A stretch of 52,489 bases of DNA, taken from Solobacterium sp. GTDB lineage: Bacteria; Bacillota_I; Bacilli_A; Erysipelotrichales; Erysipelotrichaceae. Location: assembly GCA_017941735.1 (NCBI GenBank), contig JAGAVW010000006.1, positions 1 through 52,489 of the forward strand. The letters run 5' to 3'. Numbering within the stretch: the stretch's first letter is position 1; the number at the start of each line of letters is the position of its first letter. The notes under the pieces were generated by a model. It worked only from the letters and a program-made list of their open reading frames with translations, had not been told where the DNA came from and did no database searches. A program made the position numbers and the translations under genes. Positions 45,209-52,489 of this stretch are shown here, one piece after another.

Positions 45209-46855
45209 TTATCTTTCTTCTGTATATCCTTCGACAATCACCGTTTCCCCATTATCAAAATATGATAAATAATCTTCAAAATCATGATCTACCCAAATCG
45301 TATCCGGTGCGTTCTCTGGGAACTCCGTAAAATACGCCTGCATATATTCAATTTCTTCTTCGCGTTGTGGTTTTAACCATACGGTATGTGTGCTATATTC
45401 ATCTGGCTCTTCAATTTCTAAATAAAGCCAGGTCGATAAACCTAGAATTAAAATATTATCTTTTTCATTTGTTTCAATGGATTGAAGCTCGTTGATACAA
45501 GTTGCATAGTTTTCAGCTTGCGAAGCAGTTGTATAGATTCCTTTCATTGCACCTTCTTCTAAAAGAACGATGGAATCTTTACGTGTATCATTGCTATCCA
45601 CATCGAATTTTTCAAGTTTGTCATATAACTCAATGCCAATCATCACAACAAGTAACACTCCAAAACAAGAAAACATCGCCTTATCTTGAATGTTTTCTTC
45701 CAAAAAGATTAAAGCAGGTATCATACATACGACACATGCGCATCGCGAAGCATTGATGATGGTATTGGAACTAATATTAATCATCAGGACATAGACAATC
45801 CCAATATAGAATATATTCGCAAGTGCCTTTTCGTAGTTTTCACTCAACAATAACAAAATAATTCCCATCGGCACATACACAAGCATGGCATAATTCGTTT
45901 TCACATTACGATACGCAAGCATCAATAAAATCGAGAACACCATCATCATCCATAAGTAATATGATTTATGTTCCATTCTCTTTTTATCAAACACCAACAA
46001 TAGAAATCCAATAAAGTATAAAGGCACAAGAATAAGGGTCACCTGATTCTCCATCCAAATCATTTTACCAAGTGCTAGTGTATTGATAATCCACTGCAAC
46101 ACACCTCCACCATGGTCTTGGTTTCCTAATACATATGGTAAGTACTTCAAGTACATTGACCATGGTGCCCTAGTTGTTAGATATAGAACATAGATAATCG
46201 CAATCGTAAGAATACCTAATGTCACATATTTCCATTGTTTGCGTATATAGAAGTGCTTATTACTTTTACGCATCGAAAGAATTCCTAAATAGATGCTTCC
46301 TAAGACATAAGGCAATACCAAATGTGGTGTACAAAGGGTCGCAAAAGCATATACAATCCCTGCAAGATATGCTTCGAGTTTGGCATATTTTCCTGGTAAG
46401 CATAATAGCAACGCAAAAGAAACCATACACGCAAAGCTGACATTTGTATATTGCGTTGATACCAATTGATTGTAAGAGAATAAATAATACATAACGGTTA
46501 TGGGAATCGAAATCCATCCATACCGTTTTGTCTTAAAGTAAATTAGCAAAGAAACCGCAAACTGCATCACAATAAACACATAACGATAGAATAAGAACAC
46601 GCCTTCATTACTGCCAAAGAGTTTCATATATAAAGTGAAAAGCGGCAATTGAAATAGTGCCGAAAACTGCGTTGGGTGCCATTCTTCTATGATGGGAAGA
46701 TCTCCTAAATAAAAGCGATACATCAAAGATAAATAAGTGGACTCATCCCAACTTGGAAACCCATGTTGTGCCTTCCATATCAAAAGAAGGGTCAACAAAA
46801 CAAAGAGTATCCCCATGCATAATGTTTGTATGTTTTGTTTCTTAGCTAAATTCAT
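45209..46855 (-). CDS. GT-C membrane glycosyltransferase, paralogue group 2
   Basis: 548 residues, polytopic. SWDESTYLSLMYRFYLGD in the first loop holds the acidic pair, followed by EEWHPTQFSALFQLPLF and GSNEGVFLFYRYV; the C-terminal extracytoplasmic domain ends with an acidic stretch. It is the paralogue of the protein at 33367-34983. GAAGGG precedes the ATG, one base after the stop of the previous gene, so the two are coupled. Sugar unknown. Confidence 0.75.
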   Translation of the reverse strand: MNLAKKQNIQTLCMGILFVLLTLLLIWKAQHGFPSWDESTYLSLMYRFYLGDLPIIEEWHPTQFSALFQLPLFTLYMKLFGSNEGVFLFYRYVFIVMQFAVSLLIYFKTKRYGWISIPITVMYYLFSYNQLVSTQYTNVSFACMVSFALLLCLPGKYAKLEAYLAGIVYAFATLCTPHLVLPYVLGSIYLGILSMRKSNKHFYIRKQWKYVTLGILTIAIIYVLYLTTRAPWSMYLKYLPYVLGNQDHGGGVLQWIINTLALGKMIWMENQVTLILVPLYFIGFLLLVFDKKRMEHKSYYLWMMMVFSILLMLAYRNVKTNYAMLVYVPMGIILLLLSENYEKALANIFYIGIVYVLMINISSNTIINASRCACVVCMIPALIFLEENIQDKAMFSCFGVLLVVMIGIELYDKLEKFDVDSNDTRKDSIVLLEEGAMKGIYTTASQAENYATCINELQSIETNEKDNILILGLSTWLYLEIEEPDEYSTHTVWLKPQREEEIEYMQAYFTEFPENAPDTIWVDHDFEDYLSYFDNGETVIVEGYTEER

Positions 46856-46856
46856 A

Positions 46857-48716
46857 CTACCCTTCTATTTTCTTATATAAACGATAGGTGCGCATACGTT
46901 TTTCATACATATATTCTGCCATATCCACAAGTTTATAATTCTTCGCATCAAGCTCTTCATCCATTGTGACCACAAAATCGATAAGCCCCTTTTCCACAAA
47001 TTCTTTTTGAAGTGGATCTTCCTCTACTTCAACGATATTAAGTTTATTAAAGGACCAACAATTAGGCACAATTCCAGTGACTGTATAAAATCCACCATCT
47101 AAAAATCCATAATTAAGAAGTGTTGGATTCTCCACAGACAAAATCGTATCTTTAAACTTATATTGCGGTAAGTTTTCTTTCTTCTCTAATAACATTGGTA
47201 AACTCCAGTTGGTTTGCGCAAATAGACCACACAAAACGCATTCCACCACGAGCCATATAATTGGATTATGGATAAACTTTTGTTTCAGTTTGGTATAGAG
47301 TGAGTAAATTGGCAACAATCCAAACCACGCAAATACTGATAATACAAATCCGTAATACCACATAAAGTATGGTGAAAAATAAATAAACATAACCGTGACA
47401 AGAAAACTACCAAGGTATAACGCCCCACTTTTACGGTTCAAGGAAAACATGGAAACAAGCCCTAACGCGGTAAGTAAATAAACAGCGAAATTCTGACTAA
47501 CACTAAAGAAAGCACCTACTAATACATTAAACCAGGCTGGTGTATTCTCGCCTCTACCGGTATAAATAAACATATTGTCATAGAAATAGACCTTAAATAA
47601 CGCCCCTAATCCTTGATTGATTCCATAATAGATAAAAACAGGTAAGGAAATAAGGAATAATCCTATAAAGACATAAAGATAAACTCTTTGTAATTCTTTT
47701 TTTGAGAACTCTTTTGCCATATAATAGGTCATAACGATTGCGGCACCCAAGAAAAATGGGGCCATGGTGTATTTCACCCAGAATACAAAACCAGCACATA
47801 ACCCAATGAAAATACTCTCTTTTCTATTAGGTAATCTGTGGTTGATAAAGGATTTCGTTAATACATAGAGGGTATAGGCAAAAAATGGAATACATAATTC
47901 TTCTGCACTTCCCCCATGCGCAAATGCTTCACAAGAATAAAGAATAACCGCACATAATGGGAATAAGACTAGAATCCCGGCATCTGTGAAATAACGCATC
48001 GTTTTATATACAAAATACATCGTAAAAAATAACGCAAGGATTTCAATAAAGTATGCCCCCAAGAAAGAATCAAAGGAGATTAAGGAAGCAAGCGCATAAA
48101 CAAAATACAGCATTGGCCCTTTTTGTTCACGCAAATCTAAATAAGGTACTTTCCCTCTAAATATCGATTTACCAACCGTTAAAAAACAATTGGCATCTAC
48201 CCAGTTATTTAGCGGATATAAGAAAGAAGATTTCGATAAAAAAGTAATGATAACAGTGCTCAATACCAATAAAGATAGGATTTCCCTTTTTGTCACATGA
48301 ACCGAACGATTCATATCTTTGTCATGTGGCATTTGGGCAAGTTTTCCTATATAAGAAACAACCATCAAATTACCTACGGCACTGATTAACGAAAGAAATA
48401 AAGTAACGCCCGCAATAGCCCCATATTGCATGAGGGTGCTTAAAGAACTCAATTCTTGACGGAACGGCTCTGAGTACATGAGGTTACGGAACAAATTGGC
48501 AGTAATGTATAAATGGAAAATAATCCCAATCATATATACCCATTTTGGATAGTGATTTGGAAAATAATTCGTACGATAAAAATGAATGACGAAAAGAAGG
48601 CCAATGACTGCACCTATTAGTGCCATCCAGTTTGATTGACTCAATGCCAAAATAGAAAATACGAATACGCTGATTAAATATAATATCTTCTTCAACATAC
48701 TCGTATATTTTACCAT
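46857..48716 (-). CDS. GT39-like GT-C membrane glycosyltransferase
   Basis: 619 residues, polytopic. The motif NWVDANCFLTVGKSIFRGKV followed by PYLDLREQKGPMLYFVYAL (around residues 170-210) is typical of bacterial GT39/ArnT-like proteins: first-loop Asp, then a KGP motif. HGGSAEELCIPFFAYTLY follows. The C-terminal external domain is about 100 residues. GAGG lies 8 bases before the ATG at 48716. It is followed by a second GT-C gene one base later and, further on, by the DPM1-like donor synthase. Confidence 0.8.
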   Translation of the reverse strand: MVKYTSMLKKILYLISVFVFSILALSQSNWMALIGAVIGLLFVIHFYRTNYFPNHYPKWVYMIGIIFHLYITANLFRNLMYSEPFRQELSSLSTLMQYGAIAGVTLFLSLISAVGNLMVVSYIGKLAQMPHDKDMNRSVHVTKREILSLLVLSTVIITFLSKSSFLYPLNNWVDANCFLTVGKSIFRGKVPYLDLREQKGPMLYFVYALASLISFDSFLGAYFIEILALFFTMYFVYKTMRYFTDAGILVLFPLCAVILYSCEAFAHGGSAEELCIPFFAYTLYVLTKSFINHRLPNRKESIFIGLCAGFVFWVKYTMAPFFLGAAIVMTYYMAKEFSKKELQRVYLYVFIGLFLISLPVFIYYGINQGLGALFKVYFYDNMFIYTGRGENTPAWFNVLVGAFFSVSQNFAVYLLTALGLVSMFSLNRKSGALYLGSFLVTVMFIYFSPYFMWYYGFVLSVFAWFGLLPIYSLYTKLKQKFIHNPIIWLVVECVLCGLFAQTNWSLPMLLEKKENLPQYKFKDTILSVENPTLLNYGFLDGGFYTVTGIVPNCWSFNKLNIVEVEEDPLQKEFVEKGLIDFVVTMDEELDAKNYKLVDMAEYMYEKRMRTYRLYKKIEG

Positions 48717-48750
48717 GTATTAAGCCTCTTCCCTAAAGGGATTCCGATTA

Positions 48751-48981
48751 TTACTTCCGTTTCATATCCTTTCGGATTAACTCCTTTATGTAGGCATTTT
48801 TACTTTCTTTGTCTTCTAAAAACGCTATGATATCCGCATCCTTATGATAATTCAGTTTCAAATAGATACGCTTATAATTCTCTTTTTGCCATTGCGTGAT
48901 GTATTCACTTTTACTTCCAAACTTCTTAAGTATTTCAACTGTTGTTTCTTGAAAGTTAAATCCTTTTTTAATCTTTGGCAT
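48751..48981 (-). CDS. Small conserved-looking hypothetical protein, 76 aa
   Basis: 76 residues, basic. The start is set at ATG 48981 (AGAGGAAAAAAAG upstream), not at an in-frame codon at 49017. The C-terminal half (YKRIYLKLNYHKDADIIAFL, then KNAYIKELIRKDM) looks like a ribbon-helix-helix-type segment: a beta strand, then two helices. It could therefore be a small DNA-binding protein, but this is a guess. It opens the long minus-strand transcript together with the 41-aa gene before it. Confidence 0.65.
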   Translation of the reverse strand: MPKIKKGFNFQETTVEILKKFGSKSEYITQWQKENYKRIYLKLNYHKDADIIAFLEDKESKNAYIKELIRKDMKRK

Positions 48982-49022
48982 CTTTTTTTCCTCTGATAAG
49001 CAAGTAAGAGAGCACATAATGA

Positions 49023-49148
49023 TTATTGTTCTAACGTTACCAAATAACTGTCCACTAATTCTAGTGCTTGGTTTAATTGATTCGTTTCAAGAAGCTCTTT
49101 GATTCGCTGTAATAAAGCGATTAATAGAATCAAATCTTGCTTTGTCAA
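49023..49148 (-). CDS. Small helical protein, 41 aa, TTG start
   Basis: The ORF begins TTG at 49148 with AAGGGATGG upstream and encodes LTKQDLILLIALLQRIKELL and then a second amphipathic helix ending VTLEQ. Both helices are leucine-rich, like a helical hairpin or coiled coil. It sits 41 bases upstream of the 76-aa gene and behind a promoter-like sequence. No function recognised; a partner of the 76-aa protein or a regulatory leader peptide are possible. Confidence 0.5.
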   Translation of the reverse strand: MTKQDLILLIALLQRIKELLETNQLNQALELVDSYLVTLEQ

Positions 49149-49193
49149 AGTCCATCCCTTCTAAGTTTTACCGTCTTTCCTTCTGACAATCTA

Positions 49194-49222
49194 ACCATAA
49201 CATAATAAGGCGCCCTATTCAA
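49194..49222 (-). promoter_or_regulatory. Promoter candidate for the minus-strand locus
   Basis: The minus strand reads TTGAAT (49222-49217), 17 bases, then TATGGT (49199-49194). Predicted start near 49187, about 40 bases before the TTG of the 41-aa gene. It lies in the divergent region between the two strands' genes; the rest of that region (49149-49336) shows no other gene. Confidence 0.4.
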
Positions 49223-49323
49223 TGGTTCCTGAATATCGTTTTGCGCTCTCTTACACTTTTATTATTCGTATCCATTTCTTATTTCCTATTGTTTATAACT
49301 ATACGAATGTATCTACTTTTCGT

Positions 49324-49329
49324 TATAAT
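49324..49329 (+). promoter_or_regulatory. -10 element directly before the GT-B gene start
   Basis: TATAAT at 49324-49329 is followed by TATTAAG and the ATG at 49337, with no Shine-Dalgarno. The spacing predicts transcription starting at the start codon. No -35 match at 16-18 bases. Confidence 0.4.
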
Positions 49330-49336
49330 TATTAAG

Positions 49337-50584
49337 ATGAAAAAATGTTTGGTTGTACCTGGGCCTTTTTTGCCTTATAACGACACCATCACGCAATTGT
49401 GTTACAAACATTTGCGTCTTTTAGATATGGAATATGATGTGTGTGCACTATCAAATGAGGCAAAAGATCCCGACTTTGAACGTTTCTTAAGCAACGACCC
49501 TTATTACAATAAATTTCATATCCACAATGTAGATAAATATAATAATGTTTTTTTCTCCATTAAGAATGTGAACCTTTTTAAAGGATTGCGTCATATGAAG
49601 AAATACATTGAAAAAGCAGTAAGTATGTATGATGGACATGATTATCTTTATACCAACACCTTTCCCTGTTATACGATACGGGCTGGTGTAGAGCTTAAGA
49701 AGACTCATCCAAGTATTAAATGGATTGCGAGCTTCTCTGACCCAATCAATCATAGTCCTTATAAATATGATATTGTCCGTTTTCAATCTTTACCCCTTCC
49801 AGAAAAGATTGCGTTTAACTTGTATTGTAAGTATTACGTGGTAGATGAAGATGAGCGTGATGCATTTGAACAAGCTGATTTACTCGTCTTTATCTGTGAA
49901 GAACAACGCGATTTTATGATTGAACAATATCAGAAATACTTCCATCGTATTCCTGAAGAAGAAATACGTAAGAAATGTGTCATTGTGCCTTTAAACTATA
50001 TTCCAGAATGGAATCAATTCATTCCAAATTTAGAATATAAACCTAATGACACTTATACACTTGCGCATTTTGGACGTATTTATGGATTGCGTTTCATTGA
50101 GGAATTCTTATATGCCTTTAAAGAATTCACCACGAAGTATCCAGATTTAAAGATTCAAGTTGAACAATATGGAGAATTCAAAAAGACGGATTTAAAACTG
50201 ATTAAAGAGCTCAATCTAAGTTCTTATTTCAAGATTCATGAAAAAGTTCCTTATGCGGAATGCATTGAACGTATGAAAGAAAGTGATGCGGTATTACTTT
50301 TCGATACCATTCTTGATGAAGATAAGATTCAACCTTACTTACCAAGTAAGATTATGGAATATTCCCTTCTTAAGAAAAATGTTTTAGCCGTCACGACAAA
50401 GCGTAGCCCTTCCTATCGTATTATGAAAAATACAGATGCGATTGCGTGTGAATATGACCGCAAAGCAATCTTAAAAGGACTAGAAGAATTGATTATTGAA
50501 AAGAAACCATCTGTGATTGAATATGCGACAACTAACGAAGAAGCAATCAAACAACTACAACAACGAATTATGCAGATGGATTAA
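49337..50584 (+). CDS. GT-B glycosyltransferase (GT4-like)
   Basis: 415 residues from ATG 49337. The N-terminus MKKCLVVPGPFLPYND starts the first Rossmann strand; SFSDPINHSPYKYD lies in the N-terminal domain; LAHFGRIYGLRFIEEFLYAF and the donor-site region FDTILDEDKIQPYLPSKIMEY lie in the C-terminal domain. This is a GT4-like fold, diverged from the others here. The frame is open upstream to 49241, but that extension is a hydrophobic stretch starting at TTG without a ribosome site, so I reject it. First gene of the plus-strand unit; donor unknown. Confidence 0.75.
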   Translation: MKKCLVVPGPFLPYNDTITQLCYKHLRLLDMEYDVCALSNEAKDPDFERFLSNDPYYNKFHIHNVDKYNNVFFSIKNVNLFKGLRHMKKYIEKAVSMYDGHDYLYTNTFPCYTIRAGVELKKTHPSIKWIASFSDPINHSPYKYDIVRFQSLPLPEKIAFNLYCKYYVVDEDERDAFEQADLLVFICEEQRDFMIEQYQKYFHRIPEEEIRKKCVIVPLNYIPEWNQFIPNLEYKPNDTYTLAHFGRIYGLRFIEEFLYAFKEFTTKYPDLKIQVEQYGEFKKTDLKLIKELNLSSYFKIHEKVPYAECIERMKESDAVLLFDTILDEDKIQPYLPSKIMEYSLLKKNVLAVTTKRSPSYRIMKNTDAIACEYDRKAILKGLEELIIEKKPSVIEYATTNEEAIKQLQQRIMQMD

Positions 50585-50618
50585 AACCTGAATTTACCCT
50601 ATAATTGAAAGGAATTTC

Positions 50619-51167
50619 ATGAATAGCTTTTATACAGAAGAAGAACTGAAAACATTAGGACTTAAAAAAGTCGGCGAGGATGTATCCATAAGTCGCAAAT
50701 GCAGTATCTATTCCCCAGAGAACATCATCATAGGGAATCATACACGCATTGATGATTTTTGTATTTTGAGTGGAACGATTACGATCAAGGATCATGTACA
50801 TATTGCTGCCTTTTCAGCAATTTATGGTGGCGAAGAAGGTGTCTATATTGATGATTACGCCAATATTTCCTCTCGTGTTTCAATTTATAGTATCAGCGAT
50901 GACTATTCTGGCGAAACCATGACAAATCCAACTATCCCTGCGGAATACAAAAATGTGAAAAGTGCCCCAGTTAAGATTGAGAAACACGTTATTATTGGAG
51001 CCACTTCGGTAGTATTACCTGGAGTCACTTTAAAAGAAGGCAGTGCATTTGGAAGTTTTTCCTTCATAAATAAGGATTCTCTACCTTGGAGTATCAATGC
51101 GGGAATTCCATGTGAATACAAAAAAGAAAGAAGCAAAAAGCTTTTAGAAAACATATTTGAGGACTGA
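50619..51167 (+). CDS. Hexapeptide-repeat acetyltransferase
   Basis: 182 residues. Left-handed beta-helix repeats run from about 20 to 165 (VSISRKCSIYSPENIIIGNH, CILSGTITIKDHVHIAAFSA, IDDYANISSRVSI, KHVIIGATSVVLPGVTL). The loop with SISDDYSGETM is typical of WbbJ-like sugar acetyltransferases. It moves acetyl from acetyl-CoA to a sugar hydroxyl or amine. Next to a DegT aminotransferase it could N-acetylate the amino sugar that enzyme makes. AAAGGAA precedes the ATG. Confidence 0.85.
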   Translation: MNSFYTEEELKTLGLKKVGEDVSISRKCSIYSPENIIIGNHTRIDDFCILSGTITIKDHVHIAAFSAIYGGEEGVYIDDYANISSRVSIYSISDDYSGETMTNPTIPAEYKNVKSAPVKIEKHVIIGATSVVLPGVTLKEGSAFGSFSFINKDSLPWSINAGIPCEYKKERSKKLLENIFED

Positions 51168-51168
51168 A

Positions 51169-52119
51169 ATGAAACTTGTTTCGATTGTGATTGGAGTCTA
51201 TAACTCCGAAAAGACCATAACGAGCGTCGTCAATGAAATTGAGGATGTTTTTCGTAATAGCAAATACGATTATGAAATCATTTTAGTCAATGATTGTAGC
51301 CCCGATGGAGTTTATGAGATTATTAAAGACTTAGCAAACAAAAACAAAAGAATTAAAGCATTAAAACTCGCAAAGAACTCTGGGCAAACGAATGCGGTCG
51401 TAGAAGGTTATAAATATGCCAAAGGAGATTATGTGGTTGAAATGGATGATGACTATCAAATGCCAGCCACCCAGATCATTCCAATGGTAGAACTATTAGA
51501 ACAGGGCGATTACGATGTTGTATTTGCAAAATACAAACAAAAACAAGAGAGTCCTTTCCGTCTATTTGGAAGTAAAATCAACGCCAAAATGACTGAAATC
51601 TTATTAGGCAGACCTAAAAATATTGAGATTAATTCTTTCTTTGTCATGCGCAAATTTGTAGCCGATACGATTGCGAAATATGCGAGTAACTATCCTTATC
51701 TTTACGGCATCATCTTTAGTGTTACTAAAAATGTCGCAAATTTAGAAATGGAACATAGACCTCGTACAAACGGAAAGAGTAATTATACCTTTTCCAAACT
51801 ATTAGGGCTTTGGATGAACGGATTTCTAAATTATTCTGTGGCCCCATTACGTATCTCTACTTATATGGGATTTCTTATTACGCTAGTCAGTTTTATATTT
51901 GCAATTATTCTCGTGATTCAAAGGCTATTGTATCCAACGAAGTCGATGGGTTGGACTTCCATCATGGTTATGATGATTCTCTTTTCTGGAATCATCTTAA
52001 TGAGTATCGGTATTCTAGGAGAATACTTAGGGAGACTCTTTATTTCATCCAGTGGTCTTCCAAGAACAACCGTCAAAGAAACAATCAACATTGATAAAGA
52101 GGAAAAAGAAAATGAGTAA
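51169..52119 (+). CDS. GtrB/ArnC-type GT2 with two C-terminal membrane helices
   Basis: 316 residues from ATG 51169 (GAGGACTGAA upstream). An in-frame codon 12 bases earlier is less likely. GT2 motifs: SIVIGVYNSEKTI, LVNDCSPDG, KNSGQTNAVVEGYKYAKGDY, VEMDDDYQMP (DXD at about 92-94). Two membrane helices at about 230-255 and 265-290 and the GEYLGRLF motif make this the polyprenyl-phosphate sugar transferase class (ArnC, GtrB). It likely loads a sugar on undecaprenyl phosphate. It overlaps the aminotransferase gene by 8 bases (ATGAGTAA). Confidence 0.9.
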   Translation: MKLVSIVIGVYNSEKTITSVVNEIEDVFRNSKYDYEIILVNDCSPDGVYEIIKDLANKNKRIKALKLAKNSGQTNAVVEGYKYAKGDYVVEMDDDYQMPATQIIPMVELLEQGDYDVVFAKYKQKQESPFRLFGSKINAKMTEILLGRPKNIEINSFFVMRKFVADTIAKYASNYPYLYGIIFSVTKNVANLEMEHRPRTNGKSNYTFSKLLGLWMNGFLNYSVAPLRISTYMGFLITLVSFIFAIILVIQRLLYPTKSMGWTSIMVMMILFSGIILMSIGILGEYLGRLFISSSGLPRTTVKETINIDKEEKENE

Positions 52120-52396
52120 GAATGTATTTGTAACGCAGTCATCTATGCCAGATTTAGAAGAATATGTTCAAGAAATCAAAGATTTATGGGATTCCCGTTT
52201 TCTTACCAATATGGGCACAAAGCACCAAGCCTTAGAAGCCCAATTAAAGGAATACCTTGAAGTCCCTTATTTAACCCTCTTTACAAATGGGCACTCTGCT
52301 CTTGAATTATTACTACAAGCTTATGAGTTTGAAAAAGGAAGTGAAATCGACAGTGGACCCTGTTTAGTTCACTTGATTAAAAAGGATTCTTTATAA
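52112..52396 (+). pseudogene. DegT/DnrJ/EryC1/StrS aminotransferase, cut by IS
   Basis: About 80 native codons remain: SKNVFVTQSSMPDLEEY, the LWDSRFLTNMGTKHQALEA segment and LTLFTNGHSALELLL are the start of PLP-dependent sugar aminotransferases of the DegT family. After about 52350 the frame runs into insertion sequence DNA and stops at 52396, so the PLP lysine and most of the enzyme are missing here. The intact enzyme would make a 4-amino- or 3-amino-dideoxy sugar nucleotide. GAGGAAAAAGAA precedes the ATG. Confidence 0.8.
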
Positions 52397-52397
52397 G

Positions 52398-52422
52398 AAA
52401 CTACTTCCATAGGAGGTAGTTT
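52398..52422 (+). other. Leader hairpin burying the orfA ribosome site
   Basis: AAACTACTTCC (52398-52408), loop ATA, then GGAGGTAGTTT (52412-52422): an 11-bp stem with one G-U pair followed by TTTAT. The 3' arm contains the GGAGG ribosome site of the transposase start at 52428. A transcript entering from outside would fold this and hide the site, or terminate. Confidence 0.65.
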
Positions 52423-52427
52423 TTTAT

Positions 52428-52489
52428 ATGGCAAAGAAAGGACAAAGGTTTAAAAAGTATTCAGATGAATTAAAACAAAAAGTGTTGAA
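52428..52489 (+). CDS. Transposase OrfA-like protein, N-terminus only
   Basis: ATG at 52428 after GGAGG. The readable part is MAKKGQRFKKYSDELKQK followed by VLE, and the frame leaves the window. KKYS-DELK-KVL is the usual start of the helix-turn-helix domain of IS3-family OrfA proteins. About 20 residues are visible, so family but not element can be named. Confidence 0.65.
   Translation, partial: MAKKGQRFKKYSDELKQKVL

Larger units (their letters stand above)
52354..52489 (+). mobile_element. IS3-like insertion sequence, right window edge (partial)
   Basis: Begins near TGGACCCTGTTTAGTTCA, where the aminotransferase reading frame departs from its family. The exact junction is uncertain by a few bases. 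A leader hairpin and an OrfA-like start follow; the rest is outside the window. The leader and protein differ from the left-edge element, so the two are not copies of one IS. Confidence 0.65.

Noticed and set aside
49241..49336. N-terminal extension of the GT-B gene starting at TTG 49241
   Set aside because: It would add a hydrophobic stretch before the first Rossmann strand, has no ribosome site and overlaps the promoter-like TATAAT.
1..52489. Composite transposon formed by two copies of one IS
   Set aside because: The leaders, transposase N-termini and end sequences of the two edge elements differ, and neither is complete in the window.

Overview
The window is a large cell-surface polysaccharide locus of about 50 kb from a low-GC Gram-positive bacterium. 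Support for this: AT-rich DNA, AGGAGG-type ribosome sites, sigma-A-like promoters, a surface protein ending in an IPYTG sorting signal, and a lipoprotein. An Erysipelotrichia-like Bacillota is my best guess, but nothing here fixes the taxon. No rRNA, tRNA or CRISPR was seen.

Both edges are cut through IS3-like elements transcribed outward (orfA starts at 44 on the minus strand and 52428 on the plus strand). The left element appears to have removed the 5' end of a membrane-protein gene (103-1638). The right one interrupts a DegT-family sugar aminotransferase after about 80 codons.

Almost everything from 49148 down to 1635 lies on the minus strand. Hairpins and promoter-like sites divide it into units, read in transcription order. 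(A) 49148-44115: two small ORFs, two GT-C membrane glycosyltransferases, a polyprenyl-phosphate-type GT2 and a DUF2304 membrane protein, ended by a strong terminator. (B) 44043-38101: three GT-C proteins and a Wzy-like polymerase, ended by a terminator. (C) 38005-29689: ugd, acyltransferase, GT2, GT-C, asparagine-synthase-like protein, GT10 fucosyltransferase and GT4, ended by a terminator. (D) 29638-24389: initiating phosphoglycosyltransferase, a beta-propeller protein, capE and a LamG/GH43 lipoprotein. (E) 24170-18897: a giant repeat-rich adhesin, ended by a hairpin. (F) 18713-13491: UDP-galactopyranose-mutase-like flavoprotein, radical SAM/SPASM enzyme, GT-C and GT4. (G) 13426-12172: a DUF3990 toxin / HTH antitoxin pair with a consensus promoter. 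(H) 12115-1635: capF, flippase, two GT4s, EpsG-like polymerase, second flippase, GT2 and a large membrane protein. On the plus strand at the right, 49337-52396 holds a GT-B enzyme, a hexapeptide acetyltransferase, a GtrB/ArnC-type GT2 and the broken aminotransferase.

Working model (inference): the phosphoglycosyltransferase loads the first sugar on undecaprenyl phosphate, and GT2, GT4 and GT10 enzymes extend it with UDP-GlcA (Ugd), CapE/CapF-derived 6-deoxy-L-amino sugars and fucose. Two flippases and two polymerases export and polymerise one or two repeat units. Two GT2 enzymes make polyprenyl-P-sugars for the unusually many GT-C transferases that decorate the glycan outside the membrane.

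Most notable: a toxin-antitoxin pair inside the glycan operon with a perfect promoter and an apparently leaderless toxin mRNA; an adhesin with both a G9 tract and a TAG codon that a tandem repeat copy could repair; an asparagine-synthase-like enzyme co-transcribed with ugd; a radical SAM/flavoprotein couple; and a perfect palindrome shared by two convergent stop codons.
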